From positions 186,001-250,000 of the forward strand of contig NZ_QMHP01000003.1 of assembly GCF_003313335.1 (NCBI RefSeq): DNA of 64,000 bases, written 5' to 3'. Positions 1 to 8,528 of the stretch are shown here, one piece after another. The first letter of the stretch is position 1, and every line of letters begins with the position of its first letter. The notes below the pieces were generated by a model. The model had not been told where the DNA came from. It was given only the letters and a program-made list of their open reading frames with translations, and did no database searches. The position numbers and the translations under genes were made by a program. The DNA comes from Pedobacter zeaxanthinifaciens. GTDB lineage: Bacteria; Bacteroidota; Bacteroidia; Sphingobacteriales; Sphingobacteriaceae.

Positions 1-1175
1 AAAGGAATTTTTGCCGATGCAATCTGTCCCTGTAATTGGTCTTGCGCTCCACCTTGCCAAGCATCCATAAAGGGCGATAAATAATTTTCCAAATCAGGGT
101 ACGAGGTTAAAATCGTGAATACGTCCGAATACTTTTTGTTCAGTAATTCAATGGCGTGTGGGAACGTACAATACTTACCATCTTCGTAGATTTTCAGATA
201 CCAAATAATGGCAGCTAAAAGAATGATTGGGCTTTCCACGAAAAAATCCCCTTGCTTCTGTATCCACGACCTGTTGAGGTTCAGCATTATGGTGTAAGCC
301 GCTTCGTAGGCATCAGAAATGTCCGTCATAAAATCGGGATTGAGTGGATTGCAACGGTGGCTCTTGCGTGGGTCGTCGAAATTTATCACGTAAAATTTCG
401 GCTGAACTTTGTACTTGTCCCTGTGCTTCAGTAGATGATTGTAGGCAATGGTTGAAAGGTCATCAAACTTGAAATCGTAAATGTACATACTAAAGCCTTT
501 CTCTATCTGCTGCTTGATGTAGTTATTTACGATTGCATAAGATTTACCTGAACCCGGAGTACCCAACACGATTGATGCCCTGAAAGGATTTACAATGTTT
601 ATCCAACCGTTGTTCCATTTGCCTTTGTAGTAAAATTTGGTGGGCAGGTTGACGGAATACTCGTTTTCCATCAGCTTGGTTTCCTGTTGAAAGCTCTCGT
701 TCTCGTTATTGAAAACATCGTCCATCAGATTAGTGCGGAGCAAGCGGCTCATCCATACACCTGCCATCAGCAAAGCGATATAGCCTAATGAGATAGTAAG
801 GATATATAGGATTGTGCCTGTTGCCGGAAATAACTTTAGCAACGGTGTGTTTAGAAAGAACAGCACAAAGCCAACGCCCAACGCCACGTAAATTTTAGAC
901 CAGGTTATTTTCTCATTTTTTACGCCCTTTGTTCCTAAGCAACTTAAAGCCAGTAAAACCAAAGCGAATGCTTTGGTGTAAAGGGTATGTGAAAACAAAC
1001 CCGCCGTCCGGTCGAAATTGACTAATATCTTGTTGATTACTTCCAACGTCCAACCACGTTCTAAAAAGAAACCGTAGCAGAACCAATAAAGGTGCATCAG
1101 CACCAAAAGAATACTGACTGCCCGCATAAAAGCCATTATCTTGGCAAGCCCTCTTAAATCGTCTTCTCCCTGCAT
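1..1175 (-). CDS. mobC: Conjugal coupling protein MobC/TraG (T4CP), partial at left edge
   Basis: Type IV coupling protein that would link the relaxosome to the secretion channel at the inner membrane. The gene runs off the left edge, so only about 391 N-terminal codons are visible. The start is ATG at 1175-1173, and the first residues read MQGEDDLRGLAKIMAF. Several hydrophobic segments occupy roughly the first 150 residues. A Walker A motif GTPGSGKS lies near residue 205 (plus-strand 541-570), just after the phrase NPFRASIVLG, which is typical of Bacteroidetes MobC/TraG-like VirD4 ATPases. It is preceded on the same strand by mobB and mobA, the normal mobABC order of CTnDOT-type elements. 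Walker B and the C-terminus lie outside the window. Confidence 0.88.
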   Translation of the reverse strand, partial: MQGEDDLRGLAKIMAFMRAVSILLVLMHLYWFCYGFFLERGWTLEVINKILVNFDRTAGLFSHTLYTKAFALVLLALSCLGTKGVKNEKITWSKIYVALGVGFVLFFLNTPLLKLFPATGTILYILTISLGYIALLMAGVWMSRLLRTNLMDDVFNNENESFQQETKLMENEYSVNLPTKFYYKGKWNNGWINIVNPFRASIVLGTPGSGKSYAIVNNYIKQQIEKGFSMYIYDFKFDDLSTIAYNHLLKHRDKYKVQPKFYVINFDDPRKSHRCNPLNPDFMTDISDAYEAAYTIMLNLNRSWIQKQGDFFVESPIILLAAIIWYLKIYEDGKYCTFPHAIELLNKKYSDVFTILTSYPDLENYLSPFMDAWQGGAQDQLQGQIASAKIP

Positions 1176-1237
1176 TATTTTAAGTTTTAATGTTCGGGCG
1201 TGAATTTAAAGGCTCTACGGAGTGGCTCTAAGAATGT

Positions 1238-1270
1238 GGCAGCCAGTGGCGTTGTGTGGCAGTGTTTGGC
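1238..1270 (-). repeat. 20-bp-spaced direct repeat pair, site A (GCCAAACACTGCC)
   Basis: On the minus strand GCCAAACACTGCC starts at 1270 and GCCACTGGCTGCC starts exactly 20 bases later at 1250. The pair sits in the gap between the mobB stop and the mobC start and points toward mobC. The same paired motif recurs at sites B-E of this element. Its function is unknown; a regulator-binding site is an inference. Confidence 0.6.
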
Positions 1271-1276
1271 TAAATA

Positions 1277-2563
1277 TTATTTCTGACCTCTTTGGCGTTT
1301 GCGCTTCTTCTTCATTTTATTGACAAAGTCTTGTTCTTCGTAATCATCGCCCTGGGCTTCGGGCAGTAAACCGCCCAATGCTTCAATCAAACCGTCTTCG
1401 TGCTTGTCAGTAGTTAAAAAGTCGAACAAATGGTGTGGTTCTTCCGCAGGAAGATCCGCATCATTTGATGTGGATAGTTTGGGGTGTAAAGCGACAGGTT
1501 CTATAATATCCGGTTTAATGTTATTGTTCCAATAATCATTAAAAGTGTTGGCAGAAAGTTCTGTTGCCAAGCGTGAACCGTTCCAAACTGCTTTGGAATT
1601 ATGGTCTATAAATGTGATACCATAAATACGCCCTGTGTCATTCCGGCGCACGACTACGTTAATGCCCTGCTCCGCTAATTGCTTCTTAAAGCCCAATTCA
1701 TCAGTTGTTGATTTCAGGGCAATGGTAACGGCTGATTGTAAGGTCTGTTTGGTTGGACTATCTTTTAAATCCGTTTTGCATTTCGCAAAATGCAGTTCCA
1801 AAGCCGGAAGACCAGCATCTTTACCAAACAACGAAGCCTTGAAAGGATGCCCGGCTCTTTCGCCTTTCCCGTTTAAAGGAATGTACAATAAACCCTGCCG
1901 TAGCTGCCCCTGCAATTCGTCCTCTACCTTTTCGGTGGTAATATTGAACAGGGAAAGCAGGGCATTGTATTCGCCCAAAGTCTGAAATTTATAGTAATTT
2001 GGTAAGTGGCGAACTACTGAAGCGATTTGACTTTTCACATCTCCAGCTTTGTAATTTACCGGACGGAAAACCTTGTCGTTCTGCCGATGCTCCTTATCTG
2101 TTGCGGGTATCAATCCGTGTTTTTTTTCCAACTCACGGCATACATTCATAGAACGCATTTTCTCGAACTTGTCCGAAATCTTTTTGCCCTGCTCGTCCAC
2201 GCAAACCGATACAATGTGTATATGGCTGCGGTCAATATCGGTATGTTTGAAGACTACAAAAGGCTGTTCGCCGTAACCCATTTCCCGCATATACTGTTCT
2301 GCCATTTCCCTAAACTTATCATCGCTTACCTTATCGTTCGGGTCAGGATTTAGCGAAATATGCAGCGTGTGTTTCTCGGTATTGCGGTTGGCTATCAGGT
2401 AAGGTGCAAAAGACTGGGCTAATTGTGCCACGGAATAATGACCGCTTGCGGTTTCAATCATCTTATTGGCAAACAAAATCTGCCCGTTTTCATTCTCCAC
2501 TTTAAGCTGATTGTACGCCAACGCTCCGTATAAATTTGCACTTCTTCCAATTTTTGCTATCAC
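1277..2563 (-). CDS. mobB: Relaxase/mobilization nuclease MobB
   Basis: Relaxase that nicks oriT and stays covalently attached to the transferred strand. The 428-residue length is normal for Bacteroidetes CTn MobB. The N-terminus MIAKIGRSANLYGALAYNQ contains candidate catalytic tyrosines (Tyr12, Tyr17). The metal-binding histidine motif is visible as KHTDIDRSHIHIVS, with His107, His114 and His116. The C-terminus is acidic and ends in a basic tail (KMKKKRKRQRGQK), suited to DNA or partner contacts. It lies 7 bp after mobA on the same strand and before mobC. Family assignment (relaxase/mobilization nuclease domain, Pfam Relaxase) is from recognised motifs, not a search. Confidence 0.9.
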   Translation of the reverse strand: MIAKIGRSANLYGALAYNQLKVENENGQILFANKMIETASGHYSVAQLAQSFAPYLIANRNTEKHTLHISLNPDPNDKVSDDKFREMAEQYMREMGYGEQPFVVFKHTDIDRSHIHIVSVCVDEQGKKISDKFEKMRSMNVCRELEKKHGLIPATDKEHRQNDKVFRPVNYKAGDVKSQIASVVRHLPNYYKFQTLGEYNALLSLFNITTEKVEDELQGQLRQGLLYIPLNGKGERAGHPFKASLFGKDAGLPALELHFAKCKTDLKDSPTKQTLQSAVTIALKSTTDELGFKKQLAEQGINVVVRRNDTGRIYGITFIDHNSKAVWNGSRLATELSANTFNDYWNNNIKPDIIEPVALHPKLSTSNDADLPAEEPHHLFDFLTTDKHEDGLIEALGGLLPEAQGDDYEEQDFVNKMKKKRKRQRGQK

Positions 2564-2570
2564 TTCTACA

Positions 2571-3005
2571 TTATTTTTTTAGGTATTCTTCCTCAAATTT
2601 TTCAGTAAGCTGAATGATTTTCTGACACAGCATTGCCATTTCAGCCGTCTGTTTCTCCAGTTTATACAGGAACGCTGCGGCTTTTTTCTCGGAAAAATTC
2701 TTGTACAGCAGCTTTACAATTTGGTTATAGTTCACACCTATGGAACGGAACTGGCTGTGAAAAGAGGTCAGCCGCATATAAAAATCAACCGTTCCCTTGT
2801 CAATCTGAATGGTTTTTATGGTCTTGTCAAAGATGCAGGACGTTATGAAATGAGCCTTTACCTGCATACCTGATTTATCAAACAGGGCAAGAAAATGGGC
2901 GTGTTCCTGCTCGTTAAAGGAAATCGTATAGCGGATGGTCGCCGGGTCTTCTTTGGGGCGACGTCCGGTCTTTTTCAATTGCTTTTTGTTGTTATCGTTC
3001 ATCAC
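2571..3005 (-). CDS. mobA: Mobilization accessory protein MobA
   Basis: Small basic relaxosome protein of 144 residues, expected to bind oriT and help MobB. The N-terminus is lysine-rich with the phrase KKTGRRPKEDPATIRYTISFNEQEHAHFLALF. This resembles ribbon-helix-helix mobilization proteins: a short strand (IRYTISFN) followed by helices. The remainder is helical and ends in KFEEEYLKK. It is the first gene of the mobA-mobB-mobC minus-strand set and starts at the edge of the divergent oriT-like region. Naming follows the Bacteroidetes CTn convention; the same name is used for unrelated relaxases in other plasmids. Confidence 0.82.
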   Translation of the reverse strand: MMNDNNKKQLKKTGRRPKEDPATIRYTISFNEQEHAHFLALFDKSGMQVKAHFITSCIFDKTIKTIQIDKGTVDFYMRLTSFHSQFRSIGVNYNQIVKLLYKNFSEKKAAAFLYKLEKQTAEMAMLCQKIIQLTEKFEEEYLKK

Positions 3006-3068
3006 TAATCCATTTTAAAATCCATACAAAACCCTGACTTTGGAAGGTGTTTTCTGCCCCCTGCAAAG

Positions 3069-3124
3069 GGCAAGTTGTTTTGAGCATCGGAAATCATTCC
3101 GAGATGCTCAAAACACAACTTGCC
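3069..3124. repeat. Imperfect inverted repeat next to mobA (oriT hairpin candidate)
   Basis: The left arm ggcaagttgttttgagcatc begins at 3069. The right arm is its reverse complement ending at 3124, with two 2-nt bulges, so about 24 pairs can form around a short loop near 3095. It lies 64 bp upstream of the mobA start. It could be an oriT stem recognised by the relaxosome or a strong hairpin in the mobA leader. Confidence 0.6.
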
Positions 3125-3288
3125 GTGTTCCGGTGAACACAAAAATCCGCCCTGCGGGACGGATTGAATGTAACAGGGAAAAACGGCTCGTTGCCGTTCC
3201 CGTTACCCCCTGATATGTCAAAAGACTTTTGCATAAATCCGTTAATAAAAATCACAATACAAAGTAAAGCCCTGTTTACGATAGCGTT

Positions 3289-3305
3289 GCACTGTGACAC
3301 AGTGC
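3289..3305. repeat. Perfect 8-bp inverted repeat GCACTGTG-A-CACAGTGC
   Basis: The two arms are exact complements separated by one base. The right arm touches the first copy of the 20-bp-spaced motif at 3304. A dimeric DNA-binding protein site in the oriT region is the simplest reading. Confidence 0.55.
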
Positions 3306-3336
3306 CAAATGCTGCCTCTGAACGCCAAACACTGCC
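3304..3336 (+). repeat. 20-bp-spaced direct repeat pair, site B
   Basis: GCCAAATGCTGCC starts at 3304 and GCCAAACACTGCC starts at 3324, exactly 20 bp apart. The motif points toward traA. See sites A, C, D and E for the same arrangement. Confidence 0.6.
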
Positions 3337-3387
3337 ACCGCTATACAGCCGATTGAATTTGATGAGTTCTTTGCCTCTGAATGTTGA

Positions 3388-3740
3388 CAGGCAGGCAGGC
3401 AGGCAGGCAGCCCGTGCTTCAGGACGAGCAGACGGCATACATTCAAGATGGCAGGTTATCCTGCCTGCAAGATTGCAGGAATGCAAGAAACCAAGAGCGC
3501 AGGAATGACGGAAAGCGTGACAGCCTGCTATCAGACAATCAAGCCTGCGTGATGGATAGAATGACGGACGGAACGAATGCAAGAACGCAATCACGCCTGA
3601 TAGGATGCCTGAATGAAAGCATTGCTGCTGTACAGCAGGAAAGCAGGCAATCAGCAATTCCCGCAGGCAAGCCTGATAGCTATCCTGCAAGAAAGACAGC
3701 ACGAAATCAGGACTGCACGGCTGAAAGCCTGCAAGACTGA
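3388..3740. repeat. CAGG tandem tract and GCAGG/CCTGC-rich low-complexity region
   Basis: Starts with five tandem CAGG units plus CAG (3388-3410) and continues for over 300 bases with very frequent GCAGG, CAGGC, CCTGC and GAATG words. The open frames through it (for example 3381-3740 on the plus strand) translate to low-complexity Q/R/A-rich peptides, so it is treated as non-coding. It fills the space just upstream of traA. Function unknown. Confidence 0.55.
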
Positions 3741-3774
3741 AAACAGTAAGATGTAAACTTTAAATTTTAAAAAT

Positions 3775-4542
3775 ATGGACACAAGAAAGAAACCTCTGTT
3801 TGTCGCTTTTTCTTCTCAAAAAGGCGGTGTTGGCAAAAGCACATTTACCACGCTTGTCGCCAGTACGATGCACTATCGGTTGGGCTACAACGTAGCCGTT
3901 TTTGATGCGGATTTTCCGCAGCACAGCCTGATGAAAATGAAAACCCGTGATTTGGCAATGGTAATGGAAAATGAGGCGTTGAAAAAACTGGCATATAAGC
4001 AGTTTACCACCATCAATAAAAAAGCCTATCCCATTATGCAGCACAAAGCGGATAGCGTACTCGATGCGGCGCACGAATTTGTAAACACTTCCCCTGTTCC
4101 GCTTGATGTGCTGTTCTTCGACCTGCCCGGAACCGTGAACACGCCCGGAATTCTGAAAGCATTGGCAGGTATGCACCACATTTTCACGCCCATCACGGCA
4201 GACCGTGTGGTAATGGAAAGTACGCTCATCTTCACACAGCTTTTACAGGATGTAATTATGAAAAAAGGCGAAACTTCCATACAAAGCATTAACCTGTTTT
4301 GGAACCAGGTGGACGGCAGGGAAAGCACGCCCTTATATGACGTGTATAATCAGCTTATCGGGCAACTGGGGTTAAGCCTGATGCAAAGCCAAATCAAGAA
4401 CAGCACCCGTTTTCGCAAGGAAAGTGAAGTGGACAGCAAAACAGTTTTCCGTTCTACGATAATGCCACCCGATGAGCGTTTGATGAAAGCCTGCCAGTTA
4501 GACTTGTTCATCAGCGAATTTTTAAACATCATTCAATCGTAG
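3775..4542 (+). CDS. traA: Conjugal transfer protein TraA, ParA-type ATPase
   Basis: Cytoplasmic ParA/MinD-family P-loop ATPase of 255 residues, first gene of the transfer operon. A deviant Walker A motif KGGVGKST is at residues 16-23, and a ParA-type second motif (FDADFPQ) lies near residue 43. FFDLPGTVNTPG near residue 115 fits the third ATPase motif. The family ends as usual after a helical tail. It lies 4 bp before traB. In CTns TraA is expected to position or support the conjugation machinery; its exact role is not established. The first AUG is used because the sequence upstream is low-complexity DNA. Confidence 0.87.
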   Translation: MDTRKKPLFVAFSSQKGGVGKSTFTTLVASTMHYRLGYNVAVFDADFPQHSLMKMKTRDLAMVMENEALKKLAYKQFTTINKKAYPIMQHKADSVLDAAHEFVNTSPVPLDVLFFDLPGTVNTPGILKALAGMHHIFTPITADRVVMESTLIFTQLLQDVIMKKGETSIQSINLFWNQVDGRESTPLYDVYNQLIGQLGLSLMQSQIKNSTRFRKESEVDSKTVFRSTIMPPDERLMKACQLDLFISEFLNIIQS

Positions 4543-4546
4543 TGCT

Positions 4547-4996
4547 ATGGAAAAAGATAATAAACGTAAAGTTACGCCGGACATTAACGAAGAGCTGATG
4601 ATGAACCTGATGGTAGACGGCGTTAAAAAGGACGGTTTGCAGCTACCGCCTGAACCTGCCGAAGAGCAGGAAAAGGAAGAAATACAAAACGAGGTAAGGC
4701 AGGATGAATTACCACAAAGCAAACCTGTACAAAGGGAAAGAAACCGTACCAAGAAGAGCCTTGACGGAAGCTACGGCGAACACTTTTTGAAAACCCATTC
4801 GATGACAAAGCGGGGCGATAAAAGTATCTATATCCGGCAGGAATACCACGAACGGCTATCCCGTATTGTACAGGTAATCGGTAAAGATGCTATACCCCTG
4901 TATGCCTATCTCGATAACATACTGGAACATCATTTTGAAATGTTTGAAAAAGCCATTACCGATGATTTCAACGAAAAGTTTAAACCCATTTTTTAA
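4547..4996 (+). CDS. traB: Conjugal transfer protein TraB (DUF3408 family)
   Basis: Protein of 149 residues. An acidic, glutamate-rich, probably disordered N-terminal half (PPEPAEEQEKEEIQNE) is followed by a compact C-terminal domain containing SIYIRQEYHERLSRIVQVIG and AYLDNILEHHFEMF. That C-terminal pattern resembles ribbon-helix-helix DNA-binding folds and is what I recognise as DUF3408 of Bacteroidetes transfer operons. It sits between traA (4 bp upstream) and traD (11 bp downstream), a ParA/ParB-like pairing of ATPase plus DNA-binding partner. The functional link to TraA is inference. Confidence 0.75.
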   Translation: MEKDNKRKVTPDINEELMMNLMVDGVKKDGLQLPPEPAEEQEKEEIQNEVRQDELPQSKPVQRERNRTKKSLDGSYGEHFLKTHSMTKRGDKSIYIRQEYHERLSRIVQVIGKDAIPLYAYLDNILEHHFEMFEKAITDDFNEKFKPIF

Positions 4997-5007
4997 AGCA
5001 TCTGATT

Positions 5008-5643
5008 ATGGAAATAGTAATTGTGATTTGCCTGCTGATAGTCATTGCCCTGCTTTTGCAGGATAAGATTGTCATTCATAAAAGGTCGGAGCAAAAGTCC
5101 AAACAGGAAAAAGTTAACCCGAACCTGCCCGATATTATGGGGCAACCCAAGCCAGTAAGAAGCCTTTCAGTGCCAAACACTGCCAATGAAAGCCAAATAA
5201 CGGAACAGGAGATAAACCCTGATAATTTAGACATTGAATACGACGAAAACGAAAACGTCAGCATTCAAATTCCGCAGGAAGAACTGGACGAAGTTTTCAG
5301 CAATATGCCTGATTTGGAAGAAGAGGAAGAAGAGTGGAACAGGTACGGAATATCCGGTGGCGATAACGGTTTTGCCCAAGGGGTTACCTACGACGAACTA
5401 AGCTCCGTAGGGGCATTGCTCCAAAAAGAAAATTTGGAACAGGCTCAAAAGGAAACAGCGGTAGCCATAGTTCAGAAATTACAGGGAACCGAATTATTCA
5501 GCCTACTGGAAAATTCCATTGAGGGTGCTTCCCGAAAAATTGCCGAGCTTTTGGATAGCACACTCTCCACTGAAACGGACGACAGTTCTTCCACTTTGCG
5601 GAAAAATGATTTGGGGAATTTTGACATTGGGGAGTTTGTTTAG
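5008..5643 (+). CDS. traD: Conjugal transfer protein TraD (DUF4122-like)
   Basis: Membrane-anchored protein of 211 residues. It opens with one transmembrane helix (MEIVIVICLLIVIALLLQDK), then a basic stretch, then a long acidic and probably disordered region (QEELDEVFSNMPDLEEEEEEW), and a helical C-terminal half. I recognise the layout as that of the third CTn gene called TraD (DUF4122), but sequence identity was not checked. It ends 16 bp before the convergent stop of the first cargo operon, so the transposon operon is interrupted here and resumes with traE at 9902. Copy C of the paired 20-bp motif is embedded in its coding sequence. Confidence 0.65.
   Translation: MEIVIVICLLIVIALLLQDKIVIHKRSEQKSKQEKVNPNLPDIMGQPKPVRSLSVPNTANESQITEQEINPDNLDIEYDENENVSIQIPQEELDEVFSNMPDLEEEEEEWNRYGISGGDNGFAQGVTYDELSSVGALLQKENLEQAQKETAVAIVQKLQGTELFSLLENSIEGASRKIAELLDSTLSTETDDSSSTLRKNDLGNFDIGEFV
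5172..5204 (+). repeat. 20-bp-spaced direct repeat pair, site C (inside traD)
   Basis: GCCAAACACTGCC starts at 5172 and GCCAAATAACGGA starts at 5192, 20 bp apart. This copy is inside the traD reading frame, so the pairing cannot be explained as an intergenic relic alone. Confidence 0.55.
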
Positions 5644-5659
5644 ACTTCCCTTTGTCTTT

Positions 5660-6472
5660 TTATATTTCAGTTTCCGAGAACTCTTCAAACACAGAATAGT
5701 TTTTTATTCCTTTAGACTTGTTCACTTTTCCCATTATTGTACCATCAATCCTGCTTTTTAGATATGATGCCAAATCATCAAAGTGTCGAACATCAATATA
5801 ATTCATACCTGATGCTTTATATCTTTTGGATAATGAAATGGTGAAAGCAGCCCAATTAAATTTTTCTCCTTTTTTATTTAATTCAATCTGTTTCCAATCG
5901 CCATAGCGTTTTTTTAAATAGTCAATATAGTTTTTCTTGGGAAGCTCTTTTCCCAATGCTCCGTCCGGTAATTCAATTTTTGGCTTTACAGGCTTAGACT
6001 TTTTTACAAACTTTGGAAAATATTTATGCAGTAAAGCCTCTGATTGCTCAATATATTTTGTTATGGTATCCCATCCCCAATAATACAAATGAAATGGCAG
6101 TCCTTGTTCTCTTTTAATTTGATTTAGGTATTCCTGTATTTGAGCATCGTCGCGAAATGTAGAAGCAAAAACAAATTTGTCAAAATCAATTGCTAAATCC
6201 CTTGCTTTTTCTAAGTCTGCATTTATATCCTGAATTAGATTTTTCCTGATAGTTTCGTCTTTTCTGCCAATGCTTTTCAATTTGCACTGAATTACCGTTT
6301 TGCTTTTAGAAGAAAAGATGTCAATACCTTTCTGATTTTGTCCTTTCACGCCAAAAGTCTGAAAGTCTGTATTCATATATGAAGAGGTATTCTCTACAAA
6401 ATTGAATAAATCACAAGTGAGTTCCTCAAATAACCTTTCATCTTTTAAAGGGGGTAATTGATAATTCGCCAT
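5660..6472 (-). CDS. Mrr-like restriction endonuclease-fold protein, last gene of ABC-3C operon
   Basis: A 270-residue protein with an N-terminal Mrr-type PD-(D/E)XK nuclease signature: GVKGQNQKGIDIFSS with Asp51, then VIQCKLK with Gln62 and Lys64 (the QxK variant typical of Mrr). The C-terminal half is unassigned and lysine-rich. The start ATG at 6472 directly abuts the stop of the ABC ATPase gene at 6473, so the two are surely co-transcribed. In ABC-three-component systems a nuclease often acts as the effector (known from comparative genomics of ABC-3C loci); that it cuts invader DNA here is inference. Base composition is clearly more AT-rich than the tra genes on either side. Confidence 0.75.
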   Translation of the reverse strand: MANYQLPPLKDERLFEELTCDLFNFVENTSSYMNTDFQTFGVKGQNQKGIDIFSSKSKTVIQCKLKSIGRKDETIRKNLIQDINADLEKARDLAIDFDKFVFASTFRDDAQIQEYLNQIKREQGLPFHLYYWGWDTITKYIEQSEALLHKYFPKFVKKSKPVKPKIELPDGALGKELPKKNYIDYLKKRYGDWKQIELNKKGEKFNWAAFTISLSKRYKASGMNYIDVRHFDDLASYLKSRIDGTIMGKVNKSKGIKNYSVFEEFSETEI

Positions 6473-8254
6473 CTAAAAAAAACGTTTAAAAATTGTTTTC
6501 TGTTCGGTATCTGAAAATTCAGCAATTACTTGTTTAGACCAGTCAAAATCAAACTTGCCAAACTTATTTTCATCCCCGTTTAAATCAATTTCATCTTCAT
6601 TGAAAGTAAGGATATATTGAAAGTTATGCAGTTCGTTTGATTTGTGATACATATAGTTCAAGACATTGGATATTGTTTTGTAAGATATAGCGTGAAATAC
6701 ACCATCGTGTACAAGAAAATCCGGAATATTCCGTTTGTCAATCCTGCTTTTTAAGAATACCATTAAATCATACGATACAATTTTTAAACGCTCTTGTCCT
6801 AAAGCATCTGCTTTGGGAATTTCCAAACTGATTTTAAAAGGCAACTGGTTTCTTGGCGAAGTAGAGTTTAACGTGATATTGAAGTAAGAATTATCAAATT
6901 CTTCATCCAAATAAATAGCATTTTCAAGAATTTGCTGAAATAATAATCTCAACTCATCAAGATAGGTTTGATGCTTATTTAACTCACTAACAATATCTCT
7001 TTTTAATTCAGCAATAACAATATTAGAGTTCCCTAATATTTCTTCGATTTCATCAATTTCTCTAACAATGGAAGTGTTTCGTTCTAAAAGTGTTTTTTCA
7101 TTCACTAATCTTTCATAGGTACTTTCAATTCTATCCAATGCTCCTCTTTCTTTTAACAAGGAAAATAATTGGCTTCTGTTCTTCTCTAATTTTTCAAGTT
7201 GTTTTAGACTTAGGTCTATTGATGATTGTAACTTCTTTTCTTCTTCCAATAGATATTTATTCCTATTAGCTAAAAGTTGTTTCTTAAAATCAATAACTTC
7301 ATCCAAACTTCTTTTTACAAAGTTTCCAAAAGTCGCAACAGTTTCATTGTAGAGTTTACGAATTTTGTCCAGGTCGATGGAGGCTACATCATTGTACGAG
7401 GATTTAAGTTTTTCTAATTTACGGTTTGTACCGTGATAGATTATAGATTGCTCATTAATTTCAGATATAACCTGATTTAGTTTTTGCTCTATCTCTTTGT
7501 GATTGGCAAGAAAATTATACTCCTTCAGACTATTTTCGAGTGCTATAATATCTTTTTCAATTTTTAAACGCTCGGTTCTAAACTCCTGAATGTCTTTACC
7601 TGTATCTGCTTTGACTTTTTCAGACAATGATTTCACAGTGTTATTATACCTTTCGTATTCAGAAGAAACCTCGTTATATTTTAAAAGTGTTTTTGTCGGG
7701 AGATTTAACAAATAAAAATTATACAATGCCTTTTCTCTTGCATTAGCGTTATATGAAACAAAATTTAAAGGGTCAGCTCTTTGCTGGCTTTGCAAATCAT
7801 CCTTAACAAAAAACTCCATTAATGTTCCATATCTCTTTCCCTCAAAGAACACTTCGTTATTTTCAATTGGGAAAAATATCCCTTCCATAACCTTGGGCAT
7901 TTCTGATTTTTCATATTCATCAAGCGCATCAGCTCGTTTACCGAAAAAGATTTTCTTGGTATCAGCAAAGCTTCTTTTAATGAAATACTTTTGTCCCTGT
8001 ATTTCAAATTCTAAAGTAATCGTATGTTCTTCATCTCTTAGAAAGTCATATTTTTTTTGACTAAATCTTTTTTCTGCCTTACCGCTTAATAAAGTAAAAT
8101 CAACAAGCCTTACTAACGTAGACTTACCAATACCATTAATTCCTCTGGCTTCTTTATCTTCTGAATATTTACCTAATATGATGTTTATTCCATTGTGAAA
8201 TGGAACAGCATCTATTAAGTTGGTTTCTGAATATATTCTAATTAACATTGTCAA
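6473..8254 (-). CDS. ABC-3C system ATPase with DUF2326-type C-terminus
   Basis: SMC/RecN-like ABC ATPase of 593 residues. Walker A GINGIGKST is at residues 38-46, preceded by a strand that ends in GINIILG. Residues about 190-440 are coiled-coil (heptads of L, K, E). The C-terminal lobe has IPDFLVHDGVFHAIS, which fits the Walker B region of the DUF2326 family. It overlaps the upstream middle-component gene by 17 bp and is followed with no gap by the Mrr-like gene. ABC-3C ATPases are thought to sense invader nucleoprotein and license an effector; the trigger here is unknown. The start at 8254 makes MTMLIRIYSE the N-terminus; a second Met two codons later is equally possible. Confidence 0.8.
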   Translation of the reverse strand: MTMLIRIYSETNLIDAVPFHNGINIILGKYSEDKEARGINGIGKSTLVRLVDFTLLSGKAEKRFSQKKYDFLRDEEHTITLEFEIQGQKYFIKRSFADTKKIFFGKRADALDEYEKSEMPKVMEGIFFPIENNEVFFEGKRYGTLMEFFVKDDLQSQQRADPLNFVSYNANAREKALYNFYLLNLPTKTLLKYNEVSSEYERYNNTVKSLSEKVKADTGKDIQEFRTERLKIEKDIIALENSLKEYNFLANHKEIEQKLNQVISEINEQSIIYHGTNRKLEKLKSSYNDVASIDLDKIRKLYNETVATFGNFVKRSLDEVIDFKKQLLANRNKYLLEEEKKLQSSIDLSLKQLEKLEKNRSQLFSLLKERGALDRIESTYERLVNEKTLLERNTSIVREIDEIEEILGNSNIVIAELKRDIVSELNKHQTYLDELRLLFQQILENAIYLDEEFDNSYFNITLNSTSPRNQLPFKISLEIPKADALGQERLKIVSYDLMVFLKSRIDKRNIPDFLVHDGVFHAISYKTISNVLNYMYHKSNELHNFQYILTFNEDEIDLNGDENKFGKFDFDWSKQVIAEFSDTEQKTIFKRFF

Positions 8255-8528
8255 ATAAACTTGTTTGATTTTCTTCTTGGTTTTCTTTCTTTACCAATTT
8301 AATTTTATAGCCTTTTTTCTCAATACTGCCAATCGTATGCAAAAAGGTTAAAGCATACAGGAAAAGGTCGGGTGTTCTGTCTTTGTCCCTGTTTAAAAAC
8401 TTATTCATTATATCATCTACGATGACGTATTTGTTTTTAAAAGGGGAACTATCCATAATACTTATAATATCTGCTCCCAATACCATAAGGTTGGTTTTAA
8501 GATTGCTTTCGGGCTGCGGTAATATCAT
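8238..8528 (-). CDS. ABC-3C middle component, small protein (MC6-like)
   Basis: A 96-residue protein beginning MILPQPESNLKTNLMVLGADII, the N-terminal pattern I associate with ABC-3C middle component 6. It has a winged-helix-like distribution of helices (VDDIMNKFLN, DLFLYALTFLHTIGSIEKKGYKIKL) and a disordered tail. Start and stop overlap both neighbours: ATGA overlap with the upstream C-terminal component and 17-bp overlap with the ATPase, indicating translational coupling. The middle component is expected to bridge the ATPase and the third component. The family number is from memory of the pattern and should be confirmed. Confidence 0.7.
   Translation of the reverse strand: MILPQPESNLKTNLMVLGADIISIMDSSPFKNKYVIVDDIMNKFLNRDKDRTPDLFLYALTFLHTIGSIEKKGYKIKLVKKENQEENQTSLFDNVN

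Larger units (their letters stand above)
3006..3774. other. Divergent mobA/traA intergenic region, probable oriT
   Basis: A stretch of about 770 bp between divergent mobA and traA with no convincing gene. In this CTn family oriT lies beside mobA (established knowledge), and this region has the expected structure: a long imperfect inverted repeat at 3069-3124, a perfect 8-bp inverted repeat at 3289-3305, a 20-bp-spaced motif pair at 3304-3336 and a CAGG-rich low-complexity tract from 3388. Open frames of 114, 119 and 202 codons cross it, but their translations are repetitive (Q, R, A rich) and overlap one another. The exact nic site cannot be read by eye. Confidence 0.6.

Noticed and set aside
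3094..3740. Open frames of 202, 114 and 119 codons in the mobA-traA gap
   Set aside because: Translations are low-complexity, overlap on both strands, have no recognisable family and arise from GCAGG/CCTGC repeats.
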